64,000 bases of DNA from Amycolatopsis eburnea (GTDB taxonomy: Bacteria; Actinomycetota; Actinomycetes; Mycobacteriales; Pseudonocardiaceae). Shown here piece after piece: positions 7,023-15,524 of this stretch (its first letter is position 1; the number at the start of each line of letters is the position of its first letter). A model generated the notes under the pieces. That model was not told where the DNA came from, searched no databases, and saw nothing but the letters and a program-made list of their open reading frames with translations. The DNA lies in contig NZ_RSEC01000058.1 of the NCBI RefSeq assembly GCF_003937945.1, positions 1,302,001 through 1,366,000 of the forward strand. The letters run 5' to 3'. The translations under genes were made by a program, and so were the position numbers.

Positions 7023-7925
7023 ATGTTCCGCAACGTCAAGACAGCCGCTGTCGCCGCACTGGTGTGCGCCATGGCCGGGCCGGTGCTGGCCGGGTGCGAC
7101 GAGGCTTCGGAGTCGGCCACCCCGGCGACGGCGACCGGCACCGGAAACGCCGGCCAGAGCCCGATTTCCGGCACCGCGAAGATCACCGTCGATGGCCGGT
7201 CGGTGAACGTGTCCTGTTCCGGCACCCAGGTCGACGGCCAGCCGGTCGTGGTCCTGCTCGCCGGGCTCGGCGACGGCCTGGACAAACTGGCCGACTTCCA
7301 GAAGACGCTGAGTGAGAAGCACCGGGTCTGCTCCTACGACCGGCTCGGCGAAGGCGCCAGCGACCAGCCGCCGGGCCCGCAGACGCTCGAGAGCAGCGGC
7401 AAGGTCCTGACCGGGGTGCTGGACCGCGTCGCCGGCGGTCGTCCCGCCGTGCTGGCCGCGCACTCCATGGGCGGGCTGATCGCCGCCCGCTACACCCCCG
7501 CCCACCAGGACCGCGTCGCGGGGCTCGTCCTGATGGACGCCACTCCGTCGACCATCGTCGCCGACACCAGCGCGGGCATCCCGGAGTCCGCCACCGGGCC
7601 GGCGGCCGAAGCCCGCGCGGGGGCCGTCGCGGGCTACACCGGCCAGAACCCGGAGCAGCTGTCCATTCAGGACGGAGAGGTGGGCTACGCCGGCGACATC
7701 CCGGTCGTGGTGATCCGGCACGGGCAGCCCTACCTCGCCCAGCAGATCCCGCAGTACGGGGAGGCGCTGGAAAAGGCGTGGACCGCGGGGCAGGAGAAGT
7801 GGCTCGACCTGTCCAGCCGCAGCGAGGCCGTCGTGGCCACCACCAGCGATCACTACATCTACGTCAACCAGCCGGCGATCGCCGTCGAGGCCGTCCAGCA
7901 CGTCATCGCCGAAGCCAAGAACTAG
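7023..7925 (+). CDS. Secreted lipoprotein alpha/beta hydrolase
   Basis: A 300-residue lipoprotein. The signal peptide (MFRNVKTAAVAALVCAM…) ends in the lipobox VLAGC with Cys25 as lipidation site, so the mature enzyme sits on the outer face of the membrane. The hydrolase fold shows the nucleophile elbow AAHSMGGL with Ser148 and a late TSDHYIYVNQP carrying the probable catalytic His. ATG 7023 follows TGGAGAAC and gives a proper signal peptide; longer in-frame starts do not. It is probably transcribed from the TTGACA promoter at 6795 with its TetR-type operators, and is followed after six bases by the broken esterase at 7932. Substrate unknown. Confidence 0.85.
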   Translation: MFRNVKTAAVAALVCAMAGPVLAGCDEASESATPATATGTGNAGQSPISGTAKITVDGRSVNVSCSGTQVDGQPVVVLLAGLGDGLDKLADFQKTLSEKHRVCSYDRLGEGASDQPPGPQTLESSGKVLTGVLDRVAGGRPAVLAAHSMGGLIAARYTPAHQDRVAGLVLMDATPSTIVADTSAGIPESATGPAAEARAGAVAGYTGQNPEQLSIQDGEVGYAGDIPVVVIRHGQPYLAQQIPQYGEALEKAWTAGQEKWLDLSSRSEAVVATTSDHYIYVNQPAIAVEAVQHVIAEAKN

Positions 7926-7931
7926 CCTTCC

Positions 7932-8870
7932 ATGTCGTCGAAAGAACCGGTCATCGCCTGGCGCCCGGCGTTGCTCGCCCGCACGTTCCAGGTGGCTTTC
8001 CCGGTACTGAGCCGGCTTTTGCTCGAATCCCCGAAGCTGCGGTTCACGGCGAAGCCCGTCGCCGCGCCGGAGCGGATCACGATCCCCACCCGGCACGGCG
8101 ACATCGCCGCCTGCTGTATTCGCCGGTGCGCGGGGACATCGAGGTGGAACGGCGCCCTCCGGTGCACCTGCTGCTCCACGGCGGGGCGTTCGTGGTGCGC
8201 CGCCCGGAACAGGAGGACAACGTCGCCCGGTACCTGGCCGGTGAACTGGGTTGCCACGTCGTCCTTCCCGACTACGACGTGAGCCCGCAGGTGCGGTTTC
8301 CCGTTGCGGAGCAGGAATGCTACGACGTCTACCGCTGGATTCGGGACCAGGCCGGCACGCGCGGCTGGGACGCGAACCGGGTCTCGGTCGGCGGGGCCAG
8401 CGCGGGCGCCAAACTCGCGCTGAGCCTGATCGTCCAGGCCCTGCAGGATGAGCAGCCGCTGCCGGTGGCGGCCAGCCTGGAGTACGGGGCGTCGGACTTC
8501 ACCCTGCCCCGATGCGAGCCGCACCTCACCGAGGAAGCTTCCCGTCATCGGGCCCTGGATGCTGCGGATGATCCGCGAGACCTACCTGCTCGGCGCCGAC
8601 CTGGCCGATCCGGTCGTGTCACCGGCCAAGTACGGGAAACCGGGCGTCTTCCCACCGCTGCTGATCCTCACCGGCGGCCTCGACACCCTCCGCCACGACA
8701 TGCGCGCCTTCGCCGAAAGAGTCGGCGCGGACGGCGGTGAAGTCACCTACCACGAATTCGCCGGCGCGGACCACGGGTTCACCCACTGCAAGCCCGTGGA
8801 GACCGCGCGGACGGCCATCACGATGATCGGCGACCACCTCCGCGTCGCCTACGCCGTGGCTCGCCGATAA
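7932..8870 (+). pseudogene. Alpha/beta hydrolase (HSL-type esterase) with two compensating frameshifts
   Basis: Three consecutive frames together give one intact hormone-sensitive-lipase-type esterase of about 312 residues. The first runs from ATG 7932 to about 8107 (ending HGDIAA). The second holds LLYSPVRGDIEVERR, HLLLHGGAFVV (oxyanion HGG) and VGGASAGAK (nucleophile Ser). From about 8537 the original frame returns with PVIGPWMLRMIRETYLLG, LTGGLDTLRHDM (Asp) and FAGADHGFTH (His). One base appears missing near 8107 and one extra near 8537. All catalytic residues remain, so it is either a very young pseudogene or contains two sequencing errors. It starts six bases after the lipoprotein gene and is presumably co-transcribed. 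Confidence 0.75.
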
Positions 8871-8904
8871 CGGCGGACCATTCGGAAACAAGAGAAGGGG
8901 AAAC

Positions 8905-9261
8905 ATGATGAAGGGTAAACTCGTCGGTGCGGCCGCCGCCGCGGCCGCGCTGGGGGCGATCCTCCTGCCGGCTCCGGCCGCTTCGGCCGCGCAGGTTCCC
9001 TGCGGTGACCCCAATTTCGTCAAGGTCACCTACCACACCGTCGCACCCATCGGTCAGCGGTACACCTGTTTCGCCGGCGCGGGATGGAATTCGTTCAAGG
9101 GCGACGTCGGCTTCACCAGCTGGATGGACGAAATCCGGACCGGCAACAACGACGTGACCTTCCGGGACTGCAACGGCGCGCTGGTCGACGTGCCCAGGTA
9201 CCTCACGCTCCACTTCACCACCGCTCGCTGTCTTCGCGACGTCGGCATCAAGCCGTACTGA
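8905..9261 (+). CDS. Small secreted beta/gamma-crystallin-like protein
   Basis: A 118-residue protein with a clear Sec signal peptide (MMKGKLVGAAAAAAALGAIL, cleavage after ASA near residue 28). The mature part is about 90 residues with four cysteines, so two disulfides are possible, and contains WMDEIRTGNNDVTF. The tGNNdv signature is typical of the beta/gamma-crystallin fold of Streptomyces metalloproteinase inhibitors and killer-toxin-like proteins. AGAAGGGGAAAC provides a good ribosome site. Role is unknown; inhibitor, calcium-binding or toxin-like activity are options known for the fold. No cognate immunity or protease gene is obvious beside it. Confidence 0.7.
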   Translation: MMKGKLVGAAAAAAALGAILLPAPAASAAQVPCGDPNFVKVTYHTVAPIGQRYTCFAGAGWNSFKGDVGFTSWMDEIRTGNNDVTFRDCNGALVDVPRYLTLHFTTARCLRDVGIKPY

Positions 9262-9455
9262 GCCCGCGGGGGAGTCCACGGCGGGCGCGGGTGGGGCAGG
9301 TGCGTGGCCTGCCCCACCCGGTGCGGTGGCGGACCTGGCCTCCGGCGCCGGCACCGCGGTCGAACAGGTGTCGGACGTGCTCGAGGGCTCCCGGCTCGAC
9401 CGCCTCATCCATCGTCGGCACCACATCGCGGCCGGGCTCGCCCGGGTACCGCCGG

Positions 9456-9640
9456 TCAAGCGGTCCACCGGGGTACGGGCAGGTCTCGCTTCGGTGCCGA
9501 GGGGGCCCGGAGCGAGGCTTCCCGCAGCACGCCGGCGACGATCTCGGCCTGGTCGGGGGACAGGGTGAAGGGCAGCCGGAGCCACCGGTCGGCGGTGCCG
9601 TCGACGGTGCGGTCCTGGCGGCACCGGAAGCCGCGTGACA
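9456..9640 (-). pseudogene. C-terminal remnant of a PLP-dependent aminotransferase/MocR-like gene
   Basis: The minus strand reads DGTADRWLRLPFTLSPDQ, then AEIVAGVLREA before ending in a stop at 9456. This is the usual C-terminal signature of fold-type I aminotransferase domains, including MocR regulators (…RLRLPFT…). Upstream, the frame runs straight into the antisense of the Lrp gene, so the rest of the gene is missing. The rest of 9262-9672 shows nothing I can assign. Confidence 0.45.
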
Positions 9641-9672
9641 GGCGGCGGGCCCGGCGCCGATACGTTCGCACC

Positions 9673-10149
9673 ATGAGCGAAAACTCGACCATGGACCGGA
9701 TCGATCGGCAGATCGTGCGCGAACTCCAGCAGGACGCCCGCATCCCCATGCGCGACCTCGCCGAGATCGTGGGGGTGGCCGCCTCCACCTGTTCCGAACG
9801 CATCCGCCGCCTGCGGTCTCGAGGCTTGATCACCGGCTTCCACGCCGACGTCGACCTCGCGGCACTGGGCCGCTCGGTGCAGGCGATGGTCTTCGCGCAG
9901 ATCCGCCCGCTGACCCGCGCGCTGATCGGCCGGTTCCACGAGGAGGCGCTGGCCATGCCCGAGGTCATGGCGGTGTTCGTGCTCGCGGGCGGCGACGACT
10001 TCCTGCTGCACGTGGGCGTCGGTGACGTGGCCCAGCTGCACGGCTTCCTGGTCGACAAGCTCAGCAGCCGCAAGGAGATCGTGCAGTTCCGCAGCTCGAT
10101 CATCTTCTCCCACGGCGAGAAGCGGGCCCTCGAAGACCTGACGCCGTAG
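9673..10149 (+). CDS. Lrp/AsnC-family transcriptional regulator
   Basis: A 158-residue regulator. The N-terminal helix-turn-helix (MDRIDRQIVRELQQDARI, then RDLAEIVGVAASTCSERI) is followed by an AsnC effector-binding/oligomerisation domain with VMAVFVLAGGDDFLLHV. The start at 9673 gives the normal family N-terminus. Proteins of this group sense amino acids or their derivatives and often control a divergent amino-acid enzyme. The remnant of an aminotransferase-like gene lies just upstream in divergent orientation, so the original target may be gone. It converges with the response-regulator gene at 10161, with 11 bp between the stops. Confidence 0.88.
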   Translation: MSENSTMDRIDRQIVRELQQDARIPMRDLAEIVGVAASTCSERIRRLRSRGLITGFHADVDLAALGRSVQAMVFAQIRPLTRALIGRFHEEALAMPEVMAVFVLAGGDDFLLHVGVGDVAQLHGFLVDKLSSRKEIVQFRSSIIFSHGEKRALEDLTP

Positions 10150-10160
10150 CGCGGCCGCGG

Positions 10161-10838
10161 TCAGCCGGGTGGGTTCGGCCGGGTCAGGCCGAGGTCGTAG
10201 GCGAGGATCACGGCCTGAACGCGGTCGCGCGCACCGACTTTCGCGAGCACGCGGCCGACGTGGGTCTTGACCGTCGATTCGGACAGGACGAGCCGCTCGG
10301 CGATCTCCTTGTTGGTCCAGCCTTGCCCGATGGCCCGCAGGATGTCGCGTTCCCGTGCCGTCAACGACAGCCAGCGGGGGTCCGCGGGTGGCTCCGAAGT
10401 GGCCGCGCCGTCGGGTAGCCGGTGGCCGTAGGTGTCGAGGAGCCGCCGGGTGAGGGCGGGGGCGATGACGGCGTCGCCGCTTGCGACCGCTCTGATGCCG
10501 GCGAGCAGTTCCTCGGGGTGGGCGTCCTTGAGCAGGAACCCGCTGGCTCCGGCGCGGAGCGCGGCGTAGGCGTATTCGTCGAGGTCGAAGGTGGTCAGGA
10601 CGAGGATGCGGGAGCGGCCGCCGGTGGCGAGGATCCGTCGGGTCGCTTCGATGCCGTCCATGCCGGGCATGCGGATGTCCATGAGCACCACGTCGGGCCG
10701 CAGTTCCGCGGTCCGGCGCACGGCTTCGGCGCCGTGGGCGGCTTCGCCGACGACTTCGGTGTCCGGCGTCGCGTCCAGCAGCATGCGAAAACCGAAGCGC
10801 TGCAACGGCTGGTCGTCGGCGATGAGGATGGTGGTCAC
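10161..10838 (-). CDS. NarL/FixJ-family response regulator
   Basis: A 225-residue response regulator: receiver domain with acidic pair at residues 8-9 (IADDQ) and phospho-acceptor Asp54 in VVLMDIRMPGMDG, then a LuxR-type DNA-binding domain (LTARERDILRAIGQG, NKEIAERLVLSESTVKTHV). The GTG start overlaps the kinase stop by GTGA, so the pair is translationally coupled. It is last in a four-gene unit: ABC ATPase, permease, kinase, regulator. This grouping suggests that it senses something handled by the ABC transporter (cell-envelope stress or an antimicrobial) and activates the exporter. Confidence 0.92.
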   Translation of the reverse strand: MTTILIADDQPLQRFGFRMLLDATPDTEVVGEAAHGAEAVRRTAELRPDVVLMDIRMPGMDGIEATRRILATGGRSRILVLTTFDLDEYAYAALRAGASGFLLKDAHPEELLAGIRAVASGDAVIAPALTRRLLDTYGHRLPDGAATSEPPADPRWLSLTARERDILRAIGQGWTNKEIAERLVLSESTVKTHVGRVLAKVGARDRVQAVILAYDLGLTRPNPPG

Positions 10839-12157
10839 GGCGCTCTCTCCGGTGGCGGCGCGATGTCGAGGACGGCGTGCACGACCCACCCGCCGCCGGG
10901 TGCGGGACCCGCGTCGACGGTGCCGCCGTACAACGCGGCGCGTTCCCGCATCCCGGCCAGCCCGTGCCCCTGCTCCGCGGGGTGCCGAGGTCGCGCGGCG
11001 GTGTCGGCGCGTCCGTCGTCCCGGACCCGGATGCGCAGCTCCGGGCCTTCGGCGGCGACCGAGACGTCGATCCGGGTGCGCGGGCCGGCGTGGTTGAGCG
11101 TGTTCGTGAACGCTTCCTGGACGATGCGGTAGGCCATGAGCTGCACTCCCCGGTCGAGGTGGTCGAGTTCGCCCGCGGTCCGGTAGACGACCTCCGGGCC
11201 GGCCGCGCGGATCCGCGCGCACAACGCGGCCAGGTCGGCGATGCCCGGCTGGGGCGCGAGCTCGGGTCCGTCCGCTTCTTCGCGCAGCACGCCCAGCATG
11301 CGCCGCAGCTCGCCGAGCGCTTGACGGCCGGCGTCGCCCACCAGCCGCAGCGCTTCCTTGCTGCGCTCCGGGGCGGCGTCGGCCGCGTAGCTGCCGCCGT
11401 CGGCGAGCGTGATCATGACCGACAGGTTGTGGCCGATGATGTCGTGCATCTCGCGAGCCACGCGCACGCGCTCGCTGGCGGCCGCCAGCCGGCTGCGCTG
11501 GTCGCGTTCGATCTCCAGGCGCACCGCGCGGTCGCGCAGGCTGGCGAGCTGGGCCCGGCGGATCCGGACCGCCAGTCCCAGCGCGACGGCCGCGGTGACT
11601 GCGGTGAGCAGGAAGAACAGCGCTTCCCAGAAAGACACGAGATCGGAAACCCGCGCGGCCACGGGAAGCAGCGAGGCGACCGCGGCCGCGCAGGCCCACG
11701 GCAGGTGCCGAAGCCGCCCGTGCAGCGTCACGCTGTAGAGCGCCACGAGCAGGGCGACGTCGGCGCGCAGGAAGACGCCGAGCGACGACTGGACGAGGAA
11801 GACGGCCGCCGTCAGAGCCAGCGCGGCGGACGGCGCCCGCCGCCGCCACAGCAAGGGCAGCAGGAGGCCCGCTTGGAGGGCCAGGGTGCCCGCTGCCGGC
11901 AGGGGACCGGCCATGCGCAGCAGCTCTTCCGGGCCGCCGTCTCCGTCGTGCGGGAACAGGTCCGGCAGGCAGAACAGGACGAAGAGCGCGGCCACGACGG
12001 CGAGGTCCAGCACCCACGGCCGCCGCCGGTCCGCCTGCCGGGTCCACTGGCCGAGCCGGGCCAGCCGGGTGACCAGCGAGTGCGCCGGCAGCGCGGCGGT
12101 CCACGACAGGAGCGTCGCGGCCTGATCGTCCCTGCGCACGTGCCTCACCCGTTCCAT
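10835..12157 (-). CDS. Sensor histidine kinase (NarL-partner type)
   Basis: A 440-residue membrane kinase. Several hydrophobic segments between residues 50 and 200 form the membrane part. After them comes the HisKA_3 dimerisation domain with EMHDIIGHNLSV (phospho-acceptor His238 followed by Asp) and an HATPase domain with QEAFTNTLNHA (N box) and a GHGLAGMRERAALYGG G-box. It starts 19 bp after the permease stop and overlaps the regulator at its 3' end. The lack of a large extracellular domain is typical of kinases that sense within the membrane or through an associated transporter. Confidence 0.9.
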   Translation of the reverse strand: MERVRHVRRDDQAATLLSWTAALPAHSLVTRLARLGQWTRQADRRRPWVLDLAVVAALFVLFCLPDLFPHDGDGGPEELLRMAGPLPAAGTLALQAGLLLPLLWRRRAPSAALALTAAVFLVQSSLGVFLRADVALLVALYSVTLHGRLRHLPWACAAAVASLLPVAARVSDLVSFWEALFFLLTAVTAAVALGLAVRIRRAQLASLRDRAVRLEIERDQRSRLAAASERVRVAREMHDIIGHNLSVMITLADGGSYAADAAPERSKEALRLVGDAGRQALGELRRMLGVLREEADGPELAPQPGIADLAALCARIRAAGPEVVYRTAGELDHLDRGVQLMAYRIVQEAFTNTLNHAGPRTRIDVSVAAEGPELRIRVRDDGRADTAARPRHPAEQGHGLAGMRERAALYGGTVDAGPAPGGGWVVHAVLDIAPPPERAP

Positions 12158-12176
12158 CGTGGCGGAAAACGCCCGC

Positions 12177-12986
12177 TCAGGCGTCCGACCGCGCCAGCCG
12201 GTACGCGGCTCCGCCCAGGAGCAGGACCGTCCAGCCGAGGAAGACCAGCAGGCCCGCGGTCGGCGACAGGCTGGTGGCGTCGTGGGTCAGCGCGAACATC
12301 GACTGGCCCGCGTTGCTCGGCAGGTACGGGCTGATGTCGTCCTGCCAGGAGGTCGGTAGCAGCGAGATGAGGCCGGGAATCAGCATGAGCACCGCGACGA
12401 GGACCGAGATACCGCCGGCGACCGAACGCAGCAGCGCGCCCAGCGCGACCCCGAGCACGCCGATCAGGCCCAGGTAGAGCCCGGCGCCCAGCAGGCTGCG
12501 CACGACACCGGCGTGCGACAGCGTCATCGCCGCGGGTGTCGCGGCCACGATGCCGCTGCCGATGGCGAAGGCGACGAACACCCCGGTCACGCCGGCGAGC
12601 AGCGCGACGACGCCGTACACCGCCGACTTGGACCACAGGACGGGCAGCCGGCGCGGCACCCCGGTCAGCGTGGAGCGGATCATGCCGGTCGAGTACTCGC
12701 CGGCGGTGACCAGTACCCCCAGCACGCCCAGCGCCAGTTGCGCGAAGTTCGTGCCGAACAACGACAGGCTGAGTGCGGTGGCGTTGGCGAAGTCTTCGTC
12801 GAGCGGCTGGCCGGAGCCGACGCTGGACTCGTACCGCGCGGCGGAGATCAGCCCGAAGGCCACCAGGAACACCAGGCCGAGGCCGAGGGTGATCCAGGTG
12901 GAGCGCAGCGACCAGAGCTTCGTCCACTCCGAACGCAGGACGCGGAGCCCGGTCACGCGGTAGGCGGGCGTCGTCAGTGTGCTCAT
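12177..12986 (-). CDS. ABC-2 type permease
   Basis: A 269-residue membrane protein with about six hydrophobic segments. It begins with LRSEWTKLWSLRSTWITLG, a hallmark of actinobacterial ABC-2 permeases partnered with DrrA-like or bacitracin-type ATPases. The start ATG overlaps the ATPase stop by ATGA, so the two subunits are coupled. With the ATPase it would form an exporter for a hydrophobic drug, peptide or lipid. The two-component genes directly downstream probably regulate it. Confidence 0.88.
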   Translation of the reverse strand: MSTLTTPAYRVTGLRVLRSEWTKLWSLRSTWITLGLGLVFLVAFGLISAARYESSVGSGQPLDEDFANATALSLSLFGTNFAQLALGVLGVLVTAGEYSTGMIRSTLTGVPRRLPVLWSKSAVYGVVALLAGVTGVFVAFAIGSGIVAATPAAMTLSHAGVVRSLLGAGLYLGLIGVLGVALGALLRSVAGGISVLVAVLMLIPGLISLLPTSWQDDISPYLPSNAGQSMFALTHDATSLSPTAGLLVFLGWTVLLLGGAAYRLARSDA

Positions 12987-13921
12987 GCCGACAGCTCCAG
13001 GGTGTCGAGTCCGGACGTGACGCCGTGGTACTCGACGGCGTCGCGGGTCAGGTCCATGAAGGCCTCCTCGAGGGAAACCGTTCGTGCGGAAAGCTCGAAC
13101 AGCGCGATGCCGTGTTCGGCGGCCTTCAGCCCGATGGCGCGGGCCGGGAGGCCGCTGATTTGCAGCTCTTCGGAGCCGGTGCGGCCGACGACCTCGACAC
13201 CGGGGCCGGCCAGGACGTCGCGCAGCCGGCCCGGCTCGGCCGTGGCCACGTGCACGGTGTCGCCGCCGGCGCTGCGGACGAGGTCGTGCACGGTCGTGTC
13301 GGCGAGCAGCCGTCCCCGGCCGACGACGATCAGGTGCTCCGCGACGAGCGCCATCTCGCTCATGAGGTGCGAGGACACGAAGACCGTCCGGCCGTCGGCC
13401 GCGAGCTCGGTGAGCAAGGTGCGGATCCAGAGGACGCCCTCGGGATCCAGGCCGTTGACCGGTTCGTCGAGCATGATCGTCGCGGGGTCGCCCAGCAGGG
13501 CGGCGGCGATCCCCAGCCGCTGGCCCATGCCGAGCGAGAAGTTCCCGGCGCGTTTCTTCGCCACGGACTGCAGCCCGGCCAGCTCGATCACTTCGTCGAC
13601 GCGCCGGCGCGGGATCCCGTGGGTCTGGGCTTGCGCGAGCAGGTGGTCGTGGGCCGACCGGCCCGGGTGCACCGACTTCGCCTCGAGCAGGACCCCGACC
13701 TCCTGCAGCGGCGCGCGGTGCTCGGCGTAGCGGCGGCCGTTGACCGTGACCGAGCCGGCGGTCGGGGCGTCGAGCCCGACGATCATCCGCATCGTGGTCG
13801 ACTTGCCCGCGCCGTTGGGGCCGAGGAAACCGGTGACCGCGCCCGGGCGGACGGTGAAGTCCAAGCCGTCCACCGCGGTCTTCACCCCGTATCGTTTCGT
13901 CAGTTGTCGTGCTTCGATCAT
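12983..13921 (-). CDS. ABC transporter ATP-binding protein
   Basis: A 312-residue ATPase with Walker A GPNGAGKST (34-42), signature FSLGMGQRLGIA (Q-G variant typical of drug and bacitracin exporters), Walker B ATIMLDEPVNGLDP and the H-loop in VFVSSHLMSEM. The roughly 90-residue C-terminal extension is normal for the DrrA/BcrA group. It is the first gene of the four-gene minus-strand operon, preceded by an inverted repeat at 13941-13961 and by the terminator-like hairpin of the next upstream gene. Confidence 0.9.
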   Translation of the reverse strand: MIEARQLTKRYGVKTAVDGLDFTVRPGAVTGFLGPNGAGKSTTMRMIVGLDAPTAGSVTVNGRRYAEHRAPLQEVGVLLEAKSVHPGRSAHDHLLAQAQTHGIPRRRVDEVIELAGLQSVAKKRAGNFSLGMGQRLGIAAALLGDPATIMLDEPVNGLDPEGVLWIRTLLTELAADGRTVFVSSHLMSEMALVAEHLIVVGRGRLLADTTVHDLVRSAGGDTVHVATAEPGRLRDVLAGPGVEVVGRTGSEELQISGLPARAIGLKAAEHGIALFELSARTVSLEEAFMDLTRDAVEYHGVTSGLDTLELSA

Positions 13922-13940
13922 TGTTCGTCCCCTGGAATTC

Positions 13941-13961
13941 CGGACCGGACAGCCCGGTCCG
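13941..13961. promoter_or_regulatory. Inverted repeat upstream of the ABC/two-component operon
   Basis: CGGACCGG (13941-13948) and CCGGTCCG (13954-13961) are exact complements around a five-base centre, 20 bp upstream of the ATPase start. It could be the response-regulator box or a leader hairpin; the sequence does not decide. Confidence 0.4.
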
Positions 13962-14023
13962 TTCGCTTTTCACGCTAGGGCCGGGGCCGAGGCGGAACGT
14001 GGTACCGGGGAAGGGAATCGGTG

Positions 14024-14053
14024 CCGCCCGTAGTACCTGGGTACGACGGGCGG
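14024..14053 (-). terminator. Hairpin terminator after the ferric-reductase-like gene
   Basis: CCGCCCGT (14024-14031) pairs with ACGGGCGG (14046-14053), and GTAC pairs with GTAC inside, leaving a CTGG loop. It begins three bases after the stop codon at 14057. There is no T-run, as is common for actinobacterial terminators. Confidence 0.6.
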
Positions 14054-14056
14054 TTC

Positions 14057-15403
14057 CTAGCGGAACTCGAAGTGCTCGGCGTGCACGTAATCGCGCGGGA
14101 TGCCGTTGCGCCGCAGGCCGGCTCCGAGCTCCGCGACCATCGCCGCCGGACCGCACAGGAACACGTGCGTGTCCGGCGTTACCGGACCTGCTTCGGCCTC
14201 GATGCGGTCGATGGTGAGCCTGCCGTGCTCCTGGGAGAAGATCGGGTGCACTTCGAGGTTCGGCAACCGGTCGGCGGCCGCGACGAGGTCGGCCAGGAAC
14301 ACCGCGTCGGCCTCGGTGCCGACGCAGTAGAACAGATCGATGCGGCTCGGCTCGCCGACCCGCTCGGTGGTCAGCCAGCCCAGGAACGGCGCGACTCCGA
14401 TACCGCCGGCGATCCAGATCTGGCGCGCACCGCCGACGGTGTGGTCGAACATGCCGTACGGGCCGTTGACCACGGCCGGCAGCCCGGGGCGCAGGTTCTC
14501 GTGCAGCCGCCGGGTGTCCCGGCCGCGGGCGCGGATGGTGAGCCGGACCGAGCCGTCCGGCGACGTCCCGGCCACGCTGAACGGGTGTTCGCGCCACCGG
14601 TGTTCCCCGCCCACGCTGAGGTAGACGAACTGCCCGCCCCGCAACGGCGAACCGGCACCGGTCGGCGTCAGCAGGACGTCGGTGATGTGTGGTCCCGGGC
14701 GGAGCACCTCCTTGATCACGTAGCCTGCTTTCGCCGCTCTGCGCCGGAGCAGCAGTTCGTCGTAGCCGTACGCGATGACCCCGACCGCGCTGATGATCAG
14801 GTAGAGGACACGCAGTACGGCCGATCCCGCCAGTACCTCGTCGAGCAGCCAGCCGTGCACCAGTGCGGCGATCAGCAACAGGCCGATGAACCGGTGCGTC
14901 ACCAGCCAAAGCCGGTAGCCGACCCGCAGCAGCCGGCTCACCCGGGCCAGCGAAACCAGGATCAGCGCGATCAAGCCGAGCGCGGCGAACAAACCCAGCG
15001 CCCGCCCCGCCTCGCCGGAGGAGGTGAGCGCCTCCTCGGGCGCCGTCCTGCCGCCGCCGGTGATCAGCGTGTGCGGGATGAAGAGCAGGAGGGACCAGAT
15101 GCCGCACAGCCGATGCCAGAAGTACACGCGGTCCAGGCCGCCGAAGCAGCGTTCCACTGTGGACAAGCGGGTGGCCAGCAGCGTCGTCCAGGACATCAGG
15201 TAGACCGCGAGCACGCCGAGGACTTCGCCCAGCAGGTAGGAAGTGGCGATCCCGTCCGGCCGGAGCTTGCTCCAGGCCGCCACCACCGCACCGGCACCGG
15301 AAACGACGGCCAGTGGGCCGGCGTGCCGCAGCTTCAGCCGGACGTCCATCGGCCGGCGCAGGATGCGGATGACGTAGACGGCGATGGCGACGAGGAACGA
15401 CAT
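14057..15403 (-). CDS. Ferric-reductase-like transmembrane flavoprotein (ferredoxin reductase family)
   Basis: A 448-residue protein. The first 230 residues hold about six membrane segments with haem-ligand-type histidines (WHRLCGIWSLLLFIPH, LVTHRFIGLLLIAALVHG). The rest is an FAD/NAD(P)-binding reductase module: FSVAGTSPDG, VNGPYGMF, IWIAGGIGVAPFLGWL and the C-terminal VFLCGPAAMV. The layout matches NOX/FRE-type transmembrane electron transfer from cytosolic NAD(P)H across the membrane to ferric iron or another acceptor. A promoter with the TTAACAAAGTTCA operator lies just upstream, so it is probably under the same TetR as the genes at 7023 and 19132. Confidence 0.82.
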   Translation of the reverse strand: MSFLVAIAVYVIRILRRPMDVRLKLRHAGPLAVVSGAGAVVAAWSKLRPDGIATSYLLGEVLGVLAVYLMSWTTLLATRLSTVERCFGGLDRVYFWHRLCGIWSLLLFIPHTLITGGGRTAPEEALTSSGEAGRALGLFAALGLIALILVSLARVSRLLRVGYRLWLVTHRFIGLLLIAALVHGWLLDEVLAGSAVLRVLYLIISAVGVIAYGYDELLLRRRAAKAGYVIKEVLRPGPHITDVLLTPTGAGSPLRGGQFVYLSVGGEHRWREHPFSVAGTSPDGSVRLTIRARGRDTRRLHENLRPGLPAVVNGPYGMFDHTVGGARQIWIAGGIGVAPFLGWLTTERVGEPSRIDLFYCVGTEADAVFLADLVAAADRLPNLEVHPIFSQEHGRLTIDRIEAEAGPVTPDTHVFLCGPAAMVAELGAGLRRNGIPRDYVHAEHFEFR

Positions 15404-15438
15404 GGCGCGACTCCACGTGTCGGCCGGCAGGTTCCCGG

Positions 15439-15480
15439 CTTAACTAAGTTCAGGATGCTTGAACTTTGTTAAGGTGTCAA
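15439..15480 (-). promoter_or_regulatory. Promoter with paired TetR-type operators (regulon site b)
   Basis: On the minus strand TTGACA (15480-15475) is followed by a 17-bp spacer holding TTAACAAAGTTCA, then CATCCT. A second copy, TGAACTTAGTTAAG, lies at 15452-15439. The core operator is identical to the one at 6803-6815, and the distance from TTGACA is the same (8 bases). Confidence 0.6.
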
Positions 15481-15524
15481 GGCGGCCGATGCTGAAGCTG
15501 AACGTCTTGCGGCTCGGCGGCTGT

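Noticed and set aside
12177..15416. Open minus-strand frame of over 1000 codons through the ABC and ferric-reductase region
   Set aside because: It joins the real permease frame to out-of-frame translations of the ATPase and reductase genes. Start codons and ATGA overlaps define separate genes.
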